Source of the DNA: Planctomycetaceae bacterium
GTDB lineage: Bacteria; Planctomycetota; Planctomycetia; Pirellulales; Pirellulaceae
Direction of reading: 5' to 3'
Assembly (NCBI GenBank): GCA_002724245.1
Contig: PBOG01000214.1
Coordinates: forward strand, 29,885-93,884
Length of the DNA: 64,000 nucleotides
Part shown: piece after piece, positions 21,364-31,723 of the stretch
Layout: the number at the start of each line of letters is the position of its first letter
How positions within the stretch are numbered: the first letter of the stretch is position 1
Program-made: the position numbers and the translations under genes
The notes under the pieces: model-generated
Database searches by the model: none
Told to the model about the DNA's origin: nothing
The model's input: the letters and a program-made list of their open reading frames with translations, nothing else

Positions 21364-22413
21364 TCAGGCAGGAACAACCCGAATTGGAGTCGACTCCGAG
21401 GGGGATCCCGCAACCACCCCATTGACCAGCGAGGCACTGAAGCTCTGGGATGAGATCTTGATTACGTCACCCGCTTCATACACCCAGTCGCGCGTCCCGT
21501 AACTCAATTTGCTCGTACCAAAAAAATGGACATGCACATTACCAGGATGGCGGTGCTGGGCAAATTTGAAATGATGGTCTTCGCAATTAGAGAGGGAATG
21601 ACACATGTGGCGTTCGCCACTCCACAACTCGCCGCTGTCGTAAATCGTATCACCGTTACGGAGTACCGTGCACTGTAGCGAAAGCTCCTGGAAGTCGCAG
21701 TCAAGAATCAACTCCGGTCCTATCGCACACTGGCGCAGCTTCGATGGCGCAAGGTACAGATAATTCAATTTTTCGGTTGCATGGTCTGACCACTCGTTTC
21801 CCAGCGCAAATCCCAAACGTCTTGCCTGTCCTGTCGCATCAATGACGTAACATCCTGCCAGCTCTGCTTCTTCTCCGCCATCTCGAGCGTAAGCTGGCAG
21901 CGTCAAATCCTGTCGATGCGATCTCAACACATGGCCATTCCCCTTGTAGAACCACTCGGGGGCAACGCCCCGCACCTCTCCAGCAGGCTTGCCTTCGGCG
22001 ATTCCCATGGCAAACATCCGTTTCGAATCCGTCATCTCTGCTGATGACGATTCCTCTGCGGTGTGCATCTCATCACGTGATTGCATACTCCCCAAATGTG
22101 TTAACCCAGTACCCGAAACAAGCGTCCAATGAGGATCGGGATGATCCACGGGTAAATGCAAGAACGGAACGTCTTCGTTAGGCCCGCTGTTGAGCATCGA
22201 CAGATAGTCAAGACGTTCTATCCCCGGACGCGACATCGCGTCCGCAAATAGTTCACGTAACGCACAGCCTGCTCGCTCGGATTCCTGAAACACGTCAATC
22301 ACGCGTTGCCAATCGGAACGCACCGAGGTGATATCACATACTTCGTTTTCCGAATCCACAACCACACCAACTCGGCGACCGGCCCCAGGAATCTCGAACT
22401 GCACAACCCGCAT
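21364..22413 (-). CDS. fumarylacetoacetate hydrolase-like protein (GguC/AraD1-type)
   Basis: MRVVQFEIPGAGRRVGVVVDSENEVCDIT...VLRSHRQDLTLPAYARDGGEEAELAGCYVID...GDVIKISS. Confidence 0.7.
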   Translation of the reverse strand: MRVVQFEIPGAGRRVGVVVDSENEVCDITSVRSDWQRVIDVFQESERAGCALRELFADAMSRPGIERLDYLSMLNSGPNEDVPFLHLPVDHPDPHWTLVSGTGLTHLGSMQSRDEMHTAEESSSAEMTDSKRMFAMGIAEGKPAGEVRGVAPEWFYKGNGHVLRSHRQDLTLPAYARDGGEEAELAGCYVIDATGQARRLGFALGNEWSDHATEKLNYLYLAPSKLRQCAIGPELILDCDFQELSLQCTVLRNGDTIYDSGELWSGERHMCHSLSNCEDHHFKFAQHRHPGNVHVHFFGTSKLSYGTRDWVYEAGDVIKISSQSFSASLVNGVVAGSPSESTPIRVVPA

Positions 22414-22425
22414 GTTTGCTCCTTG

Positions 22426-22459
22426 AAAAAAAGCCTGTCTGCCAAAAGGCGGACAGGCT
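22426..22459 (-). terminator. Rho-independent terminator downstream of the DUF1501 gene
   Basis: Minus strand AGCCTGTCCGCC-TTTT-GGCAGACAGGCT (12 bp stem, one G-U) followed by TTTTTTT. Confidence 0.85.
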
Positions 22460-22499
22460 ATTGAACGTCAATAAAGAGACCAACCAAATATCGCAAAAA

Positions 22500-23846
22500 C
22501 TAGATCAACTCAGCCATCGGCTCGCGGTGCTCTAGTAAATAACGCGGCCGTCCGGACAAATCCGGTACCGTGGTGGTCATCGTATCGATCCCCAGCTGAC
22601 GGTAGAGGGTGGCAAACACCTCCTGATAATGCACAGGACGATCTTTGGGAACCTCTCCCAAGCGATTCGTCGATCCAATTACTTGTCCCACGCGCAATCC
22701 GCCACCAGCGAGTAAACCGCAAGACACCTGCGGCCAATGATCGCGACCACCACCCTTGTTGATCCGCGGTGTCCGACCAAACTCTCCCCAAGCGACGACG
22801 CTAACATCATCCTGCAGTCCCCGATCGTGCAAATCCTGGACTAATGCGGTGATACCTTGATCAAAGCGTGCGAGCTGCACAGGCAGTCGTGTGAAATTGG
22901 CACCGTGTCGGTCCCAGCTACCGAATGAAAGTGTCACGCAACGCACTCCGGCTTCGACTAGACGCCGCGCCATGAGAAACTGATCCATACAGTGAGGGCC
23001 GGCATCTTCACCAAAAGCTGGCGCCAATTCACCACGGCCATAACGATCTCTAAGTGCCTTATCCTCACGCTCCAAATCCATCGCTTCTACCAGGCGACTC
23101 GAGGTCAGCACATCAAACGCGCGTTGGGAAAATGCATCTAAACCATCATACGCCTGGTCTGCCTCGCGTCGAAATGCATCAAAACTCGTCAATAAATTCT
23201 GGCGTTCACTCAAGCGATCAAGCGTGATCCCTTGCAACTTCATATTGGCCATTCCGGCACCATCTGGCTGAAACGGCGCGTCAGCCTTGCCGAGAAATCC
23301 GGGAAACCCTGGGTTGGAATAGGGGTTATGGCGACTCTTGATGCTGAGGCCGACAAACGGTGGAATCGCGCGATCCACTGGACCAAACTTATTGGAAACC
23401 ACGGCACCCAACGACGGACGACCCGATTGACGCTGACCGGTACTGATCGGCCAACCGCTCATGCAAAGATCGGAGGCGTGTTGATCCGGACAACCATGCA
23501 AAGAACGAATGATGGCAACTTTGTCCATCATCTTCGACAGACGCGGCATATGCTCACATATCTGTGTGCCCGCCAGGTTCGTCGAAATAGGTTTGAAAGT
23601 TCCACGAATCTCTTTCGGCGCGTTCATCTTGAGATCGTACATGTCTTGGTGCGAAGGACCACCAGACAAGTAAATCATGATTACCGCTTTGTGGGGCAAT
23701 TTTGATCCGCGCGCAGTACCTTGGGACTCTGCCTGGAGTATCTGCGGCAACGACAATCCACCCAGGGCCAAACCACCGATACGGAGAAAATGCCTGCGCG
23801 ATGCGCCATCGCACATGCTGCGACGATTACCCAAGATCTCAAGCAT
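22500..23846 (-). CDS. DUF1501 family secreted protein (Tat signal)
   Basis: SRRHFLRIGGLALGGLSLPQIL twin-Arg signal; MIYLSGGPSHQDMYDLK; WGEFGRTPRINKGGGRDHWP. Confidence 0.93.
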   Translation of the reverse strand: MLEILGNRRSMCDGASRRHFLRIGGLALGGLSLPQILQAESQGTARGSKLPHKAVIMIYLSGGPSHQDMYDLKMNAPKEIRGTFKPISTNLAGTQICEHMPRLSKMMDKVAIIRSLHGCPDQHASDLCMSGWPISTGQRQSGRPSLGAVVSNKFGPVDRAIPPFVGLSIKSRHNPYSNPGFPGFLGKADAPFQPDGAGMANMKLQGITLDRLSERQNLLTSFDAFRREADQAYDGLDAFSQRAFDVLTSSRLVEAMDLEREDKALRDRYGRGELAPAFGEDAGPHCMDQFLMARRLVEAGVRCVTLSFGSWDRHGANFTRLPVQLARFDQGITALVQDLHDRGLQDDVSVVAWGEFGRTPRINKGGGRDHWPQVSCGLLAGGGLRVGQVIGSTNRLGEVPKDRPVHYQEVFATLYRQLGIDTMTTTVPDLSGRPRYLLEHREPMAELI

Positions 23847-24005
23847 GCCGTTGCCTCCCGGTCCAAACAGTGCGTGGCCTAACAACTGCCCCTGCAGGAG
23901 CTTATCGAATCGATAAGACCCGACGCAATACAAAAGTTTACCACACCAAAACAGAAACCTCCAACTCGTGGAGTGCTGGCATTCTCTCGACTGCTCACCG
24001 CTACG

Positions 24006-26213
24006 TTAATCCGCCAATAACCAGTTAGCGATAGCGACGGGGATCGCTGTCGCGGGTCCATTGAATGCCTCAATCTGCTCTGGCACACCAGCCGCAGCAA
24101 AGGCCTGCCGAGCGAGTTGCGGAACGCCCCCGGCTTCACCCGCAATCCACAGACGGTGGGGAGCCGACAAGGCCAGTAGGCCAGGCAAATCGCCATACTT
24201 TACTGCACCGGGAAGAAAATTGACGTCTCTGAACGACTTTAAATCGACAAACCGAAAACCCTGAGTGTCTATCGCAGCACGCTGCACTTGCTTACCCGCC
24301 TGACTGCGCGCAGCTGCAACCAGCGGGCCGGCACCATTTACGCCAACCAGGTGAATCGCGTCGGCGCCGTGTTCGTCGTTTCCACCCCAAGCAATTAATG
24401 TCAACAAATCCTGTGTGCGCTGGACAAAGACGGAGTCGTTGTAGCCATGGGTATAGCCAGCATAAGGGCTCGTAGAAACCGTACGGGATTGCTGCAGGGT
24501 TTTTCCATCTACGAGAAACTCTCCCTGGTAAATCAGATCGGCAGCCATGACGGCCGCGCCGCCATTCAATAACGCCTGAATGGGTGCGCGAGGCTTATCC
24601 GTTTCGTCATACAGGCCAGCCTTTCCTATGCCATCCACCCACACCACGACTTGTTTATTCCATTGGACTTGCTTGGGAAAGAGCGAGACTACTGGCAACT
24701 CCTGTCCGCTCGATGGCTTGCGCACGAGATCGGTGAATTCATAATAGTCACCGCGATCGGTCTTGGTACGTTTCTCGCGCTGCAACGGGTCCGAGGCCAA
24801 ATCCTGGTTGTTGAGAATAACTCGAAATGCATTGCCCACAACCCTTCGGTACTCGCGCAACTCTGCGGGATTTGCTGGAACCAGCCTGGCCAATTGTCGA
24901 TCCGAAACCTCCGACAGGTACCGCATCAAGTCCAGCTCATACTGGACCCCACCCGTTGGTTGCGGGTGGTCTTGGTTCCACACCGTTTTTTCTTCGTTGG
25001 CAAGCGGCTCCCAATCTTCTTCCACAATGGGTTCTGTCAATCCTAAATTCAGATACTTGTTGAACCAGGAGTACATCACTGCCCTGGTTACATAGTTGTA
25101 GTTGTGTGGAAAGTGTGTCAACGATTTGCAGAGCACACGATCCTGAACTCCTAGCATGCCGTACAAAGCTTGTAACTGCGGATATCCACTGGTCATCATC
25201 TCCTTGGTCCAGTCATCTGCCGCCGTCATCGCCTGGGGACGGGGTGCGAAAAGCGCTGTCAATTCTACGTTGCCAGTACCAACGCGCAACAAACAACAAT
25301 TCTCACAGGTGCACCCCCCCTGCATCGACGTAGATACCATTCCCTGGGGAAAAGAAACAACCGGGCGTGAATCCAGCGCACCGACCAGTATGGTCTGCGT
25401 GCCACCGCCGCTACCTCCGGTCACGCCAAGGCGACGTGCATCGACGTCAGGCAGACTACACAGGAAATCAAGCGCCCGAATTGAATTCCAGGTCTGTAAC
25501 GCCATCATACTCTGGAGCCGTAATTCAGCTTGCGTACTGTAGAGCCCCCAACGTTCTTTGGTGTCGACAATCGGACGCTGATCCGGTCGCAAGCGATGCG
25601 GAATTTGCACGCTATCCGCGTATCCCACCATATCGTAAATGAACGTAACGCATCCCATTCTCGCCAACTGCGCACAACGCGCAATCTTGGGAAAACGTCC
25701 ACTCCCTTCAAATCGTTCATGCCCCTGGACGATAAACTGTCGGATTCCATCAGCACCATGATCCTGCAACCGCCCCCCATGGCCGTGGGGACAAAGCACA
25801 GCTGGAAGCTTGCCTTTTTTTCCGCTTGGTCGAAAAAGTAAACCGGTGACAAAATGCTCAGGAACACTCTCGAAATAGACTTTTTCGACCGTGAAACCAG
25901 GCCGTTCCACGCGTCCGTGCACAACAGCATTGAGAGGCGTTCTTTCCGGTAAAGGCCAGAGTCCAGTCGCGACCTGGACTCTTAACCGCAATTGGCTGGC
26001 GCGCTCCTCCCAAGCGGCTTTGGTCGACGGCACTTTAAAAGGAAAAAAACCATTGAGGTTCGTCAGATCGCCCAGGCGGCGATCCTGAGGGACTTTTCCT
26101 TGAGGGAACACACGTGGACCAGCAGATTGGCCAATCGTCGCACTGACCAACACCGCCAGAAACAAAGACCATTGCATGGTCGTAATGAACAGGGATCTCC
26201 AAATCGATTTCAT
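24006..26213 (-). CDS. secreted acetyl xylan esterase-like / alpha-beta hydrolase (735 aa)
   Basis: Signal sequence; GLLFRPSGKKGKLPAVLCPHGHGG; RRLGVTGGSGGGTQTILVGALD (GxSGG elbow). Confidence 0.8.
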   Translation of the reverse strand: MKSIWRSLFITTMQWSLFLAVLVSATIGQSAGPRVFPQGKVPQDRRLGDLTNLNGFFPFKVPSTKAAWEERASQLRLRVQVATGLWPLPERTPLNAVVHGRVERPGFTVEKVYFESVPEHFVTGLLFRPSGKKGKLPAVLCPHGHGGRLQDHGADGIRQFIVQGHERFEGSGRFPKIARCAQLARMGCVTFIYDMVGYADSVQIPHRLRPDQRPIVDTKERWGLYSTQAELRLQSMMALQTWNSIRALDFLCSLPDVDARRLGVTGGSGGGTQTILVGALDSRPVVSFPQGMVSTSMQGGCTCENCCLLRVGTGNVELTALFAPRPQAMTAADDWTKEMMTSGYPQLQALYGMLGVQDRVLCKSLTHFPHNYNYVTRAVMYSWFNKYLNLGLTEPIVEEDWEPLANEEKTVWNQDHPQPTGGVQYELDLMRYLSEVSDRQLARLVPANPAELREYRRVVGNAFRVILNNQDLASDPLQREKRTKTDRGDYYEFTDLVRKPSSGQELPVVSLFPKQVQWNKQVVVWVDGIGKAGLYDETDKPRAPIQALLNGGAAVMAADLIYQGEFLVDGKTLQQSRTVSTSPYAGYTHGYNDSVFVQRTQDLLTLIAWGGNDEHGADAIHLVGVNGAGPLVAAARSQAGKQVQRAAIDTQGFRFVDLKSFRDVNFLPGAVKYGDLPGLLALSAPHRLWIAGEAGGVPQLARQAFAAAGVPEQIEAFNGPATAIPVAIANWLLAD

Positions 26214-26535
26214 TTTCGTCTCCTGGTCGTTTCCCCGGGGAAAGTGCTAAGTCAAGCTCTCTTACTGTTCTGCATTCCGACTACGGCGTCAAGCAACCAT
26301 CGGGAGAGATTCATGCCGCTTCGTCTCCAGAATGCTCCTCATTTCGAGAAAGACAGCGAATCTGAAGGGACAGGAATGCGCGTTGCGAGACCGACAGCCC
26401 CATTTCAGACGTCGCCTGCTACCAGACCCAATCGCCTCCCCTTACCGTGCGTTTGGTGGTTTGACACTGTGAGCAAAGATCGCCAGGCACCGGCTGATTC
26501 GGTTTACACGCTTCTGTATCTGCCCAACAAAATCT

Positions 26536-27411
26536 TTATGTCTCCTCTGACTCCCGCAGCGCTGGCGCCAGGTAGTCAAGTAAATCACTAGCGATCAAGG
26601 AAATTTGCCCTAGTTGCCGGGCGGCCAGGTCACCTGCACGTCCATGCACATGAACTCCCAACTGCGCCGCATCCCACGCCGACAATCCCTGACTGATCAA
26701 GGCGGCAATTACCCCAGTCAAGACATCTCCCGATCCAGCTGTCGCCATACCTGGGTTACCCGTCGCATTTCGGACCGACCGGCGGCCGTCTGTAATCAAT
26801 GTTTGTGAACCTTTTAGCACCAATACAATGCGATGTCGCAGGGCGAGTTTTGCAGCCGCCTCTTCGGCCGTCAGCGATTCCAAGGCAGCCTGCTCCTGCA
26901 ACCGCCGAAACTCGCCTAAGTGCGGCGTGAGCACACGTTCGCCTCCCGGAGCAGCAACTCCATCGCGCCGCGCCGCCAGCGCATTCAGTGCATCCGCATC
27001 GACAACCATTGGTTTCTGTAACGTCTGATACAATTCGTCAACAAAGGAAACCAATTCAGGAGACCGGCCTAAACCAGGTCCACAGGCAACGCACGTCGCC
27101 CGCTCGACCAGTGGCACCAACTGGTCAAGACTCGTAGCGGCGATGCGGCCTTCTCCGTCCGAATGCAAGGGTGTCGTCATATAACAAGGTTCAAAGCCGG
27201 CTACCGTTTCCAGACAAACATCGGGAACCGCCAAGGTGACCAATCCAGCGCCACCTCGCAAAGTAGCTTTGCCAGCCAGAGCAATCGCACCACTCATACC
27301 GCGAGACCCACCAATCAACAACGCCCTGCCGTAGTCTCCCTTGTGCGCGGAAGGCAGACGCGGGGCCAGTCGCGGCAAACCAGGCCCTGGCGATGGCGTT
27401 CGCTCGCTCAT
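26536..27411 (-). CDS. nnrD: ADP-dependent NAD(P)H-hydrate dehydratase
   Basis: HKGDYGRALLIGGSRGMSGAIALAGKATLRGGAGLVTLAVP; VVDADALNALA; LTPHLGEFRRL; NATGNPGMATAGSGDVLTGVIAALI. Confidence 0.95.
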   Translation of the reverse strand: MSERTPSPGPGLPRLAPRLPSAHKGDYGRALLIGGSRGMSGAIALAGKATLRGGAGLVTLAVPDVCLETVAGFEPCYMTTPLHSDGEGRIAATSLDQLVPLVERATCVACGPGLGRSPELVSFVDELYQTLQKPMVVDADALNALAARRDGVAAPGGERVLTPHLGEFRRLQEQAALESLTAEEAAAKLALRHRIVLVLKGSQTLITDGRRSVRNATGNPGMATAGSGDVLTGVIAALISQGLSAWDAAQLGVHVHGRAGDLAARQLGQISLIASDLLDYLAPALRESEET

Positions 27412-28181
27412 GGCTGATCAGACCGGTGCTTACGCGTCGCAATCAATCCCGCGATGTAACCTGCCTTGAATCCAGCATCGATGTTGACAACGGTCACATT
27501 CGCAGAACAACTATTGAGCATTGCCAGCAAGGCAGTCACTCCCCCAAAACTGGTACCGTATCCAACACTACTCGGCACACCAATCACAGGACAATCGACG
27601 TAACCTCCCACGACACTTGGTAAAGCACCCTCGAGTCCTGCCACTACAATCACTGCATCCGATCCGCGGATCTCGCCAAGTCGTTCTGGCAGTCGGTGAG
27701 GACCCGCTACGCCAACATCCTGAATCAACGGTGCTTCGATGCCCATCCATTGCAGTGTCTCGCAGCTCTCCTCCGCCACATGCCGGTCCGTCGTTCCTGC
27801 CGTGATGACCGCCACTCTGCCAGCGGTCACTGCCTCTTGCCTGGATTCAACAGCAATCCGAAAAGTCCGCGCCAGTTCGTTGTAGTGTCCTTGCGGGAAG
27901 GTCTCCTGCAAACCCTCTGCCTGGCCTTCATCGATCCGTGTTACCAATACGGCTTGTTCAGCTTGCAACAGCCGGTGCACGATTTCTTGAATCACGGACA
28001 GAGACTTACCTTCGCCAAAAACCGCCTCGGGAAATCCGCAGCGGGCTTCACGGTTAAGGTCGAGTGTTACCGGGGATGTCTGTTGAGAAACTTCACTGGC
28101 CAAGTGTGAAACAATGTCCTCCAGGGGCAACTTTTCGTGTGACACATCTTCTCCGATCGGTCCAGCTTTTTCAGTTTCCAT
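27408..28181 (-). CDS. larB: nickel-pincer cofactor biosynthesis protein LarB (AIR carboxylase-like)
   Basis: REARCGFPEAVFGEGKS; AGRVAVITAGTTDRHVAEES; DVGVAGPHRL; VVAGLEGALPSVVGGYVDCPVIGVPSSVGYGTSFGGVTALLAMLNSCSANVTVVNIDAGFKAGYIAG. Confidence 0.92.
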   Translation of the reverse strand: METEKAGPIGEDVSHEKLPLEDIVSHLASEVSQQTSPVTLDLNREARCGFPEAVFGEGKSLSVIQEIVHRLLQAEQAVLVTRIDEGQAEGLQETFPQGHYNELARTFRIAVESRQEAVTAGRVAVITAGTTDRHVAEESCETLQWMGIEAPLIQDVGVAGPHRLPERLGEIRGSDAVIVVAGLEGALPSVVGGYVDCPVIGVPSSVGYGTSFGGVTALLAMLNSCSANVTVVNIDAGFKAGYIAGLIATRKHRSDQP

Positions 28182-28412
28182 GCCTCCATACTAACGCGTT
28201 TTCCCCGTAGCAGCGACCGGCAGCCAAAATCTCTTGGACTCGTCCTCTTGCCGGCCCACCAGCTATGATTGAAAACTAGGAATCGCCCAGTCTCACATTC
28301 ACGTGTAACCGCAGTGAAGGCATACATGCCAAGCCTCAACTGCTCGCCGGAATCGTCAGGCGCGACCTGTGAGGCAGGAAGCTTTCTCACGCAATTCATG
28401 ACAGGTAGTTTG

Positions 28413-28955
28413 ATGAACATCTTTCTGATCGGTTATCGGGGAACCGGAAAATCAACGGTGGCAGAACGGCTCTCGGCCAAAACTCAAATGCCCTGGATTG
28501 ACGCCGATGAGTCCATCGAAACGCTGGCTGGGTCCTCGATCAAGGAGATTTTCTCGGAGCAAGGTGAAAGCGTCTTTCGAGACCTGGAAACAACGGTATT
28601 GGAAAACTTGCAACAACGCGATGGCTGGATTCTCGCCTTGGGTGGAGGGGTCATTGTACGCAATCAAAATCGACGCATCCTGTCTCAAACAAGTCCGGTA
28701 TTCTGGTTAACTGCCCAGGTTGGCACGATCCAATCACGACTGTCCGCGGATCCCAATACGGACCAACGCCGTCCGGACCTCACCGCCGCTGGCGGCGTTG
28801 AAGAAATCAACGAAATGCTAGAGCGGAGGGAACCTCTATACCGCCAGTGCGCCGACCACATCGTGCCCACAGATAACCGGACATCCGACGCGATTGCGGA
28901 TCAGATTGTCGAGCTCCTGTCGCAAGAGCCACATGCTGGGAACCCTCTTGACTGA
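28413..28955 (+). CDS. aroK: shikimate kinase
   Basis: MNIFLIGYRGTGKSTVAERLSAKTQMPWIDADESIE...GESVFRDLETTVL...ALGGGVIVRNQNR. Confidence 0.94.
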   Translation: MNIFLIGYRGTGKSTVAERLSAKTQMPWIDADESIETLAGSSIKEIFSEQGESVFRDLETTVLENLQQRDGWILALGGGVIVRNQNRRILSQTSPVFWLTAQVGTIQSRLSADPNTDQRRPDLTAAGGVEEINEMLERREPLYRQCADHIVPTDNRTSDAIADQIVELLSQEPHAGNPLD

Positions 28956-29277
28956 AATCTCTTGTCTGAACCGGTTCAGAGTAAGGAAGACAGGCCAAGA
29001 GAGAGTGCTGGTAACGGCGTGAACTAAGCTGCTACCGCGCATGCTGACGGCCGCAGTGGCCTGCCCAGCAGGGGTACAAGATTGGCTCGGTGTTCGATTT
29101 CGCGCGTGTTCGGTATGCTCTGTAAGATAGTCAACGTCATTACACGATGCTATTCGCTGCGAGCAGGTCCGGTTTTCCAGTACTGCGTTACCCGCAAAAC
29201 GCCGTCACCCTTGAACCGTCGTCCTGACTTACTCCCCATTACCCCGAGCACGCCGCAACACCCCACAGGGCGCTAGT

Positions 29278-30528
29278 GTGGACTTGATCCTGGACATCAA
29301 CCCGACTTGGAGATTGGTCTGCCTGTTCGTACTGGGGACCGTCCTGGGCGGTCAAATCAATCGGGGAATCTACCGGCTCGCCTGGTTCCCCCGTGCCATT
29401 GGCCCCTGGTCGAAACCCCACGCAGACGCGACCCAGCGGCGTTGGTTCGACTATCTGCCCGTAGCGGGCTGGTTGACCTTGCGTCGCGAATGCCATCTCC
29501 ACGGTGCCGCGTACTGGCTGCGGCCCCTTGCTCTCGAAATCCTGGCAGGCCTGGGCCTGGCTGGCCTCTATTGGTGGGAAGTTCTCTCCGATGGGTTGGC
29601 GCCCGTGGGTCCCTGGCAAAGCCGATCAATACTCCAGCTTCACGGCCAGTTTCTGTCACATGCACTACTACTTTGCTTGATGACCGTCGCAACATTCATC
29701 GACTTTGACGAAAAGACCATTCCCGACACGATCACCGTTCCCGGAACTCTCTGTGGACTTTTTCTTGCTGCCCTCCTGCCAGCATCTCCCTTGCCAGTTC
29801 CACACCCTGACAACGGCCAGGTTGTCACGCTGCTGACAACCACTCCTAACATCTGGCCCGACTGGCTAACTCCTTCTCGTGGGCTCCTACTGGGATTGGG
29901 TATCTACGCATGCTGGTGTTTCGCTCTGGCACCAAAAACATGGACGCTGCGATACGGCTGGAGACGAGCCTGCTCGCTACTAGTTGCCAGCATGATCAAG
30001 AACGGTCGTTACCGGATACCACTGGGATTGCTCTTTGGTGGGCTGGCCAGCATTCCCTTGGCCTGGCTGGTGTTGGAGCAAGGCTGGCCAACGCTCTTCA
30101 GTGCGTTGGTCGGTCTGGCTTTTGGCGGCGGACTCGTCTGGTCTGTTCGCATTATTGCCGGAGTCGTACTTGGCAAAGAAGCGATGGGATTTGGTGATGT
30201 CACCTTGATGTCGATGATCGGCGCATTTCTCGGCTGGCAAACTGGACTGCTGACATTCTTTCTGGCTCCAGGCGCGGCCGCCTTGATCTCGATCGGACAG
30301 TGGTTTCTGACTCGAAATCGTGAAATCGCGTTTGGACCTTATCTTTGCTTGTCTGCTTCGATCTTGCTCGTCAGTTGGCGTTGGGTGTGGGCCGCAACAG
30401 GCATGTACTTTGAACTTGGCTGGTATATCCCGTTGTTAATCCTGCTTTCACTCGTTCTGATGTCACTATTCCTGGGAGGCTGGCGTCTGATTGAAAGCTT
30501 TTTATTTTACCCGAGGGACTCACGCTAG
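29278..30528 (+). CDS. prepilin peptidase (A24 family) multi-pass membrane protein
   Basis: TFIDFDEKTIPDTITVPGTLCGL (first Asp) and GKEAMGFGDVTLMSMIGAFLGWQ (GxGD); multiple TM segments. Confidence 0.85.
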   Translation: MDLILDINPTWRLVCLFVLGTVLGGQINRGIYRLAWFPRAIGPWSKPHADATQRRWFDYLPVAGWLTLRRECHLHGAAYWLRPLALEILAGLGLAGLYWWEVLSDGLAPVGPWQSRSILQLHGQFLSHALLLCLMTVATFIDFDEKTIPDTITVPGTLCGLFLAALLPASPLPVPHPDNGQVVTLLTTTPNIWPDWLTPSRGLLLGLGIYACWCFALAPKTWTLRYGWRRACSLLVASMIKNGRYRIPLGLLFGGLASIPLAWLVLEQGWPTLFSALVGLAFGGGLVWSVRIIAGVVLGKEAMGFGDVTLMSMIGAFLGWQTGLLTFFLAPGAAALISIGQWFLTRNREIAFGPYLCLSASILLVSWRWVWAATGMYFELGWYIPLLILLSLVLMSLFLGGWRLIESFLFYPRDSR

Positions 30529-30711
30529 TTTACTGGTTCAGTACCCGGCACACTGAGTTTGGAAAACCACGAACCGTTTTCCTCCCTCTTCAGGGATTTC
30601 TGTCGCTTCAATGACAGAGTTTTTTTCCGTACACCAATTCCATTTTGGCGTTCTTTGGTAAAACAAGCAGATAAGAATCACAGGTCTTTATACGCAGACT
30701 GGCACATACCT

Positions 30712-31650
30712 ATGCAAACCAGCACGATTACGTCCGACACCCTTTCTTCTTCAGTGATTGCGGTTCCTCCGCTGGCTCGCAATAGCGATGAAACCCTGAA
30801 CACACCAGAAAATGAAAAACAAATTCGACACCTTGAATCGGGGGGCGTGACTACCCTTCTCTACGGCGGCAATGCCATTCTCTACCATGTTGCGCTCAGT
30901 GAATATGCAAGTCTGTTGGAATTACTGGCTACGGCGGCAGCCGAAAACACACTTGTAATTCCGTCCGTTGGCCCAGCGTATGGAACAATGATGGAGCAGG
31001 CCGCTGTACTTCGCGAGTTCGCTTTTCCCACAGCCATGATCCTCCCACAGCGCGATGTCACCACATCAAGTGGTGTCGCTAGTGCAGTCCGCAGGTTTGT
31101 GGAAAAGATAGAACGCCCGGCGTTGCTCTACATCAAGCACGAAGGTTACATCGACGTGGCGGATGTCCGCAATTTGATCGAGGACAACCTGCTCTCTGGA
31201 ATCAAATATGCGATTGTCCGAGACGACCCCAGCGAAGACAACTACCTGCGATCTTTGACAGACAATGTTGATACGGGACGCGTGGTGAGTGGCATCGGCG
31301 AACAACCGGCTTTGATTCATCTGCGCGACTTCAAACTCTCCGGTTTTACCTCAGGCTGTGTCTGTATTGCCCCCTATCGGTCAATGGAGTTGTTGCACGC
31401 TCTGAAATCGGGAGACTACCCAACTGCAGCGAAGATCCAGAACTCCTTCCGTCCACTGGAAGATCTCCGCAATTCCATAAACCCAGTCCGCGTGTTGCAT
31501 CGCGCTGTAGAGCTCGCTGGAATCGCCCAAATGGGACCCTTGCTGCCACTCTTGTCCGATGTCGATCCCGGCCAGGCTTCGGGTATCCAAGATGCGGCCT
31601 GTCAGTTACTTGAATGGGAACGACAAGGCGCGAAGTCGTCCGCCTCTTGA
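30712..31650 (+). CDS. dihydrodipicolinate synthase (DapA) family protein
   Basis: GGVTTLLYGGNAILYHVALSEYASLLE...IPSVGPAYG...LLYIKHEGY...SGIKYAIVRDDPSEDNYL; TIM-barrel DapA architecture with candidate Lys. Confidence 0.8.
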   Translation: MQTSTITSDTLSSSVIAVPPLARNSDETLNTPENEKQIRHLESGGVTTLLYGGNAILYHVALSEYASLLELLATAAAENTLVIPSVGPAYGTMMEQAAVLREFAFPTAMILPQRDVTTSSGVASAVRRFVEKIERPALLYIKHEGYIDVADVRNLIEDNLLSGIKYAIVRDDPSEDNYLRSLTDNVDTGRVVSGIGEQPALIHLRDFKLSGFTSGCVCIAPYRSMELLHALKSGDYPTAAKIQNSFRPLEDLRNSINPVRVLHRAVELAGIAQMGPLLPLLSDVDPGQASGIQDAACQLLEWERQGAKSSAS

Positions 31651-31723
31651 GTAAAGACCTGTTCGCAAGAACGTTATTCGGTGTTTTGGGACAGTCTCAC
31701 GATCCCTGCGGTGGCACCATACA

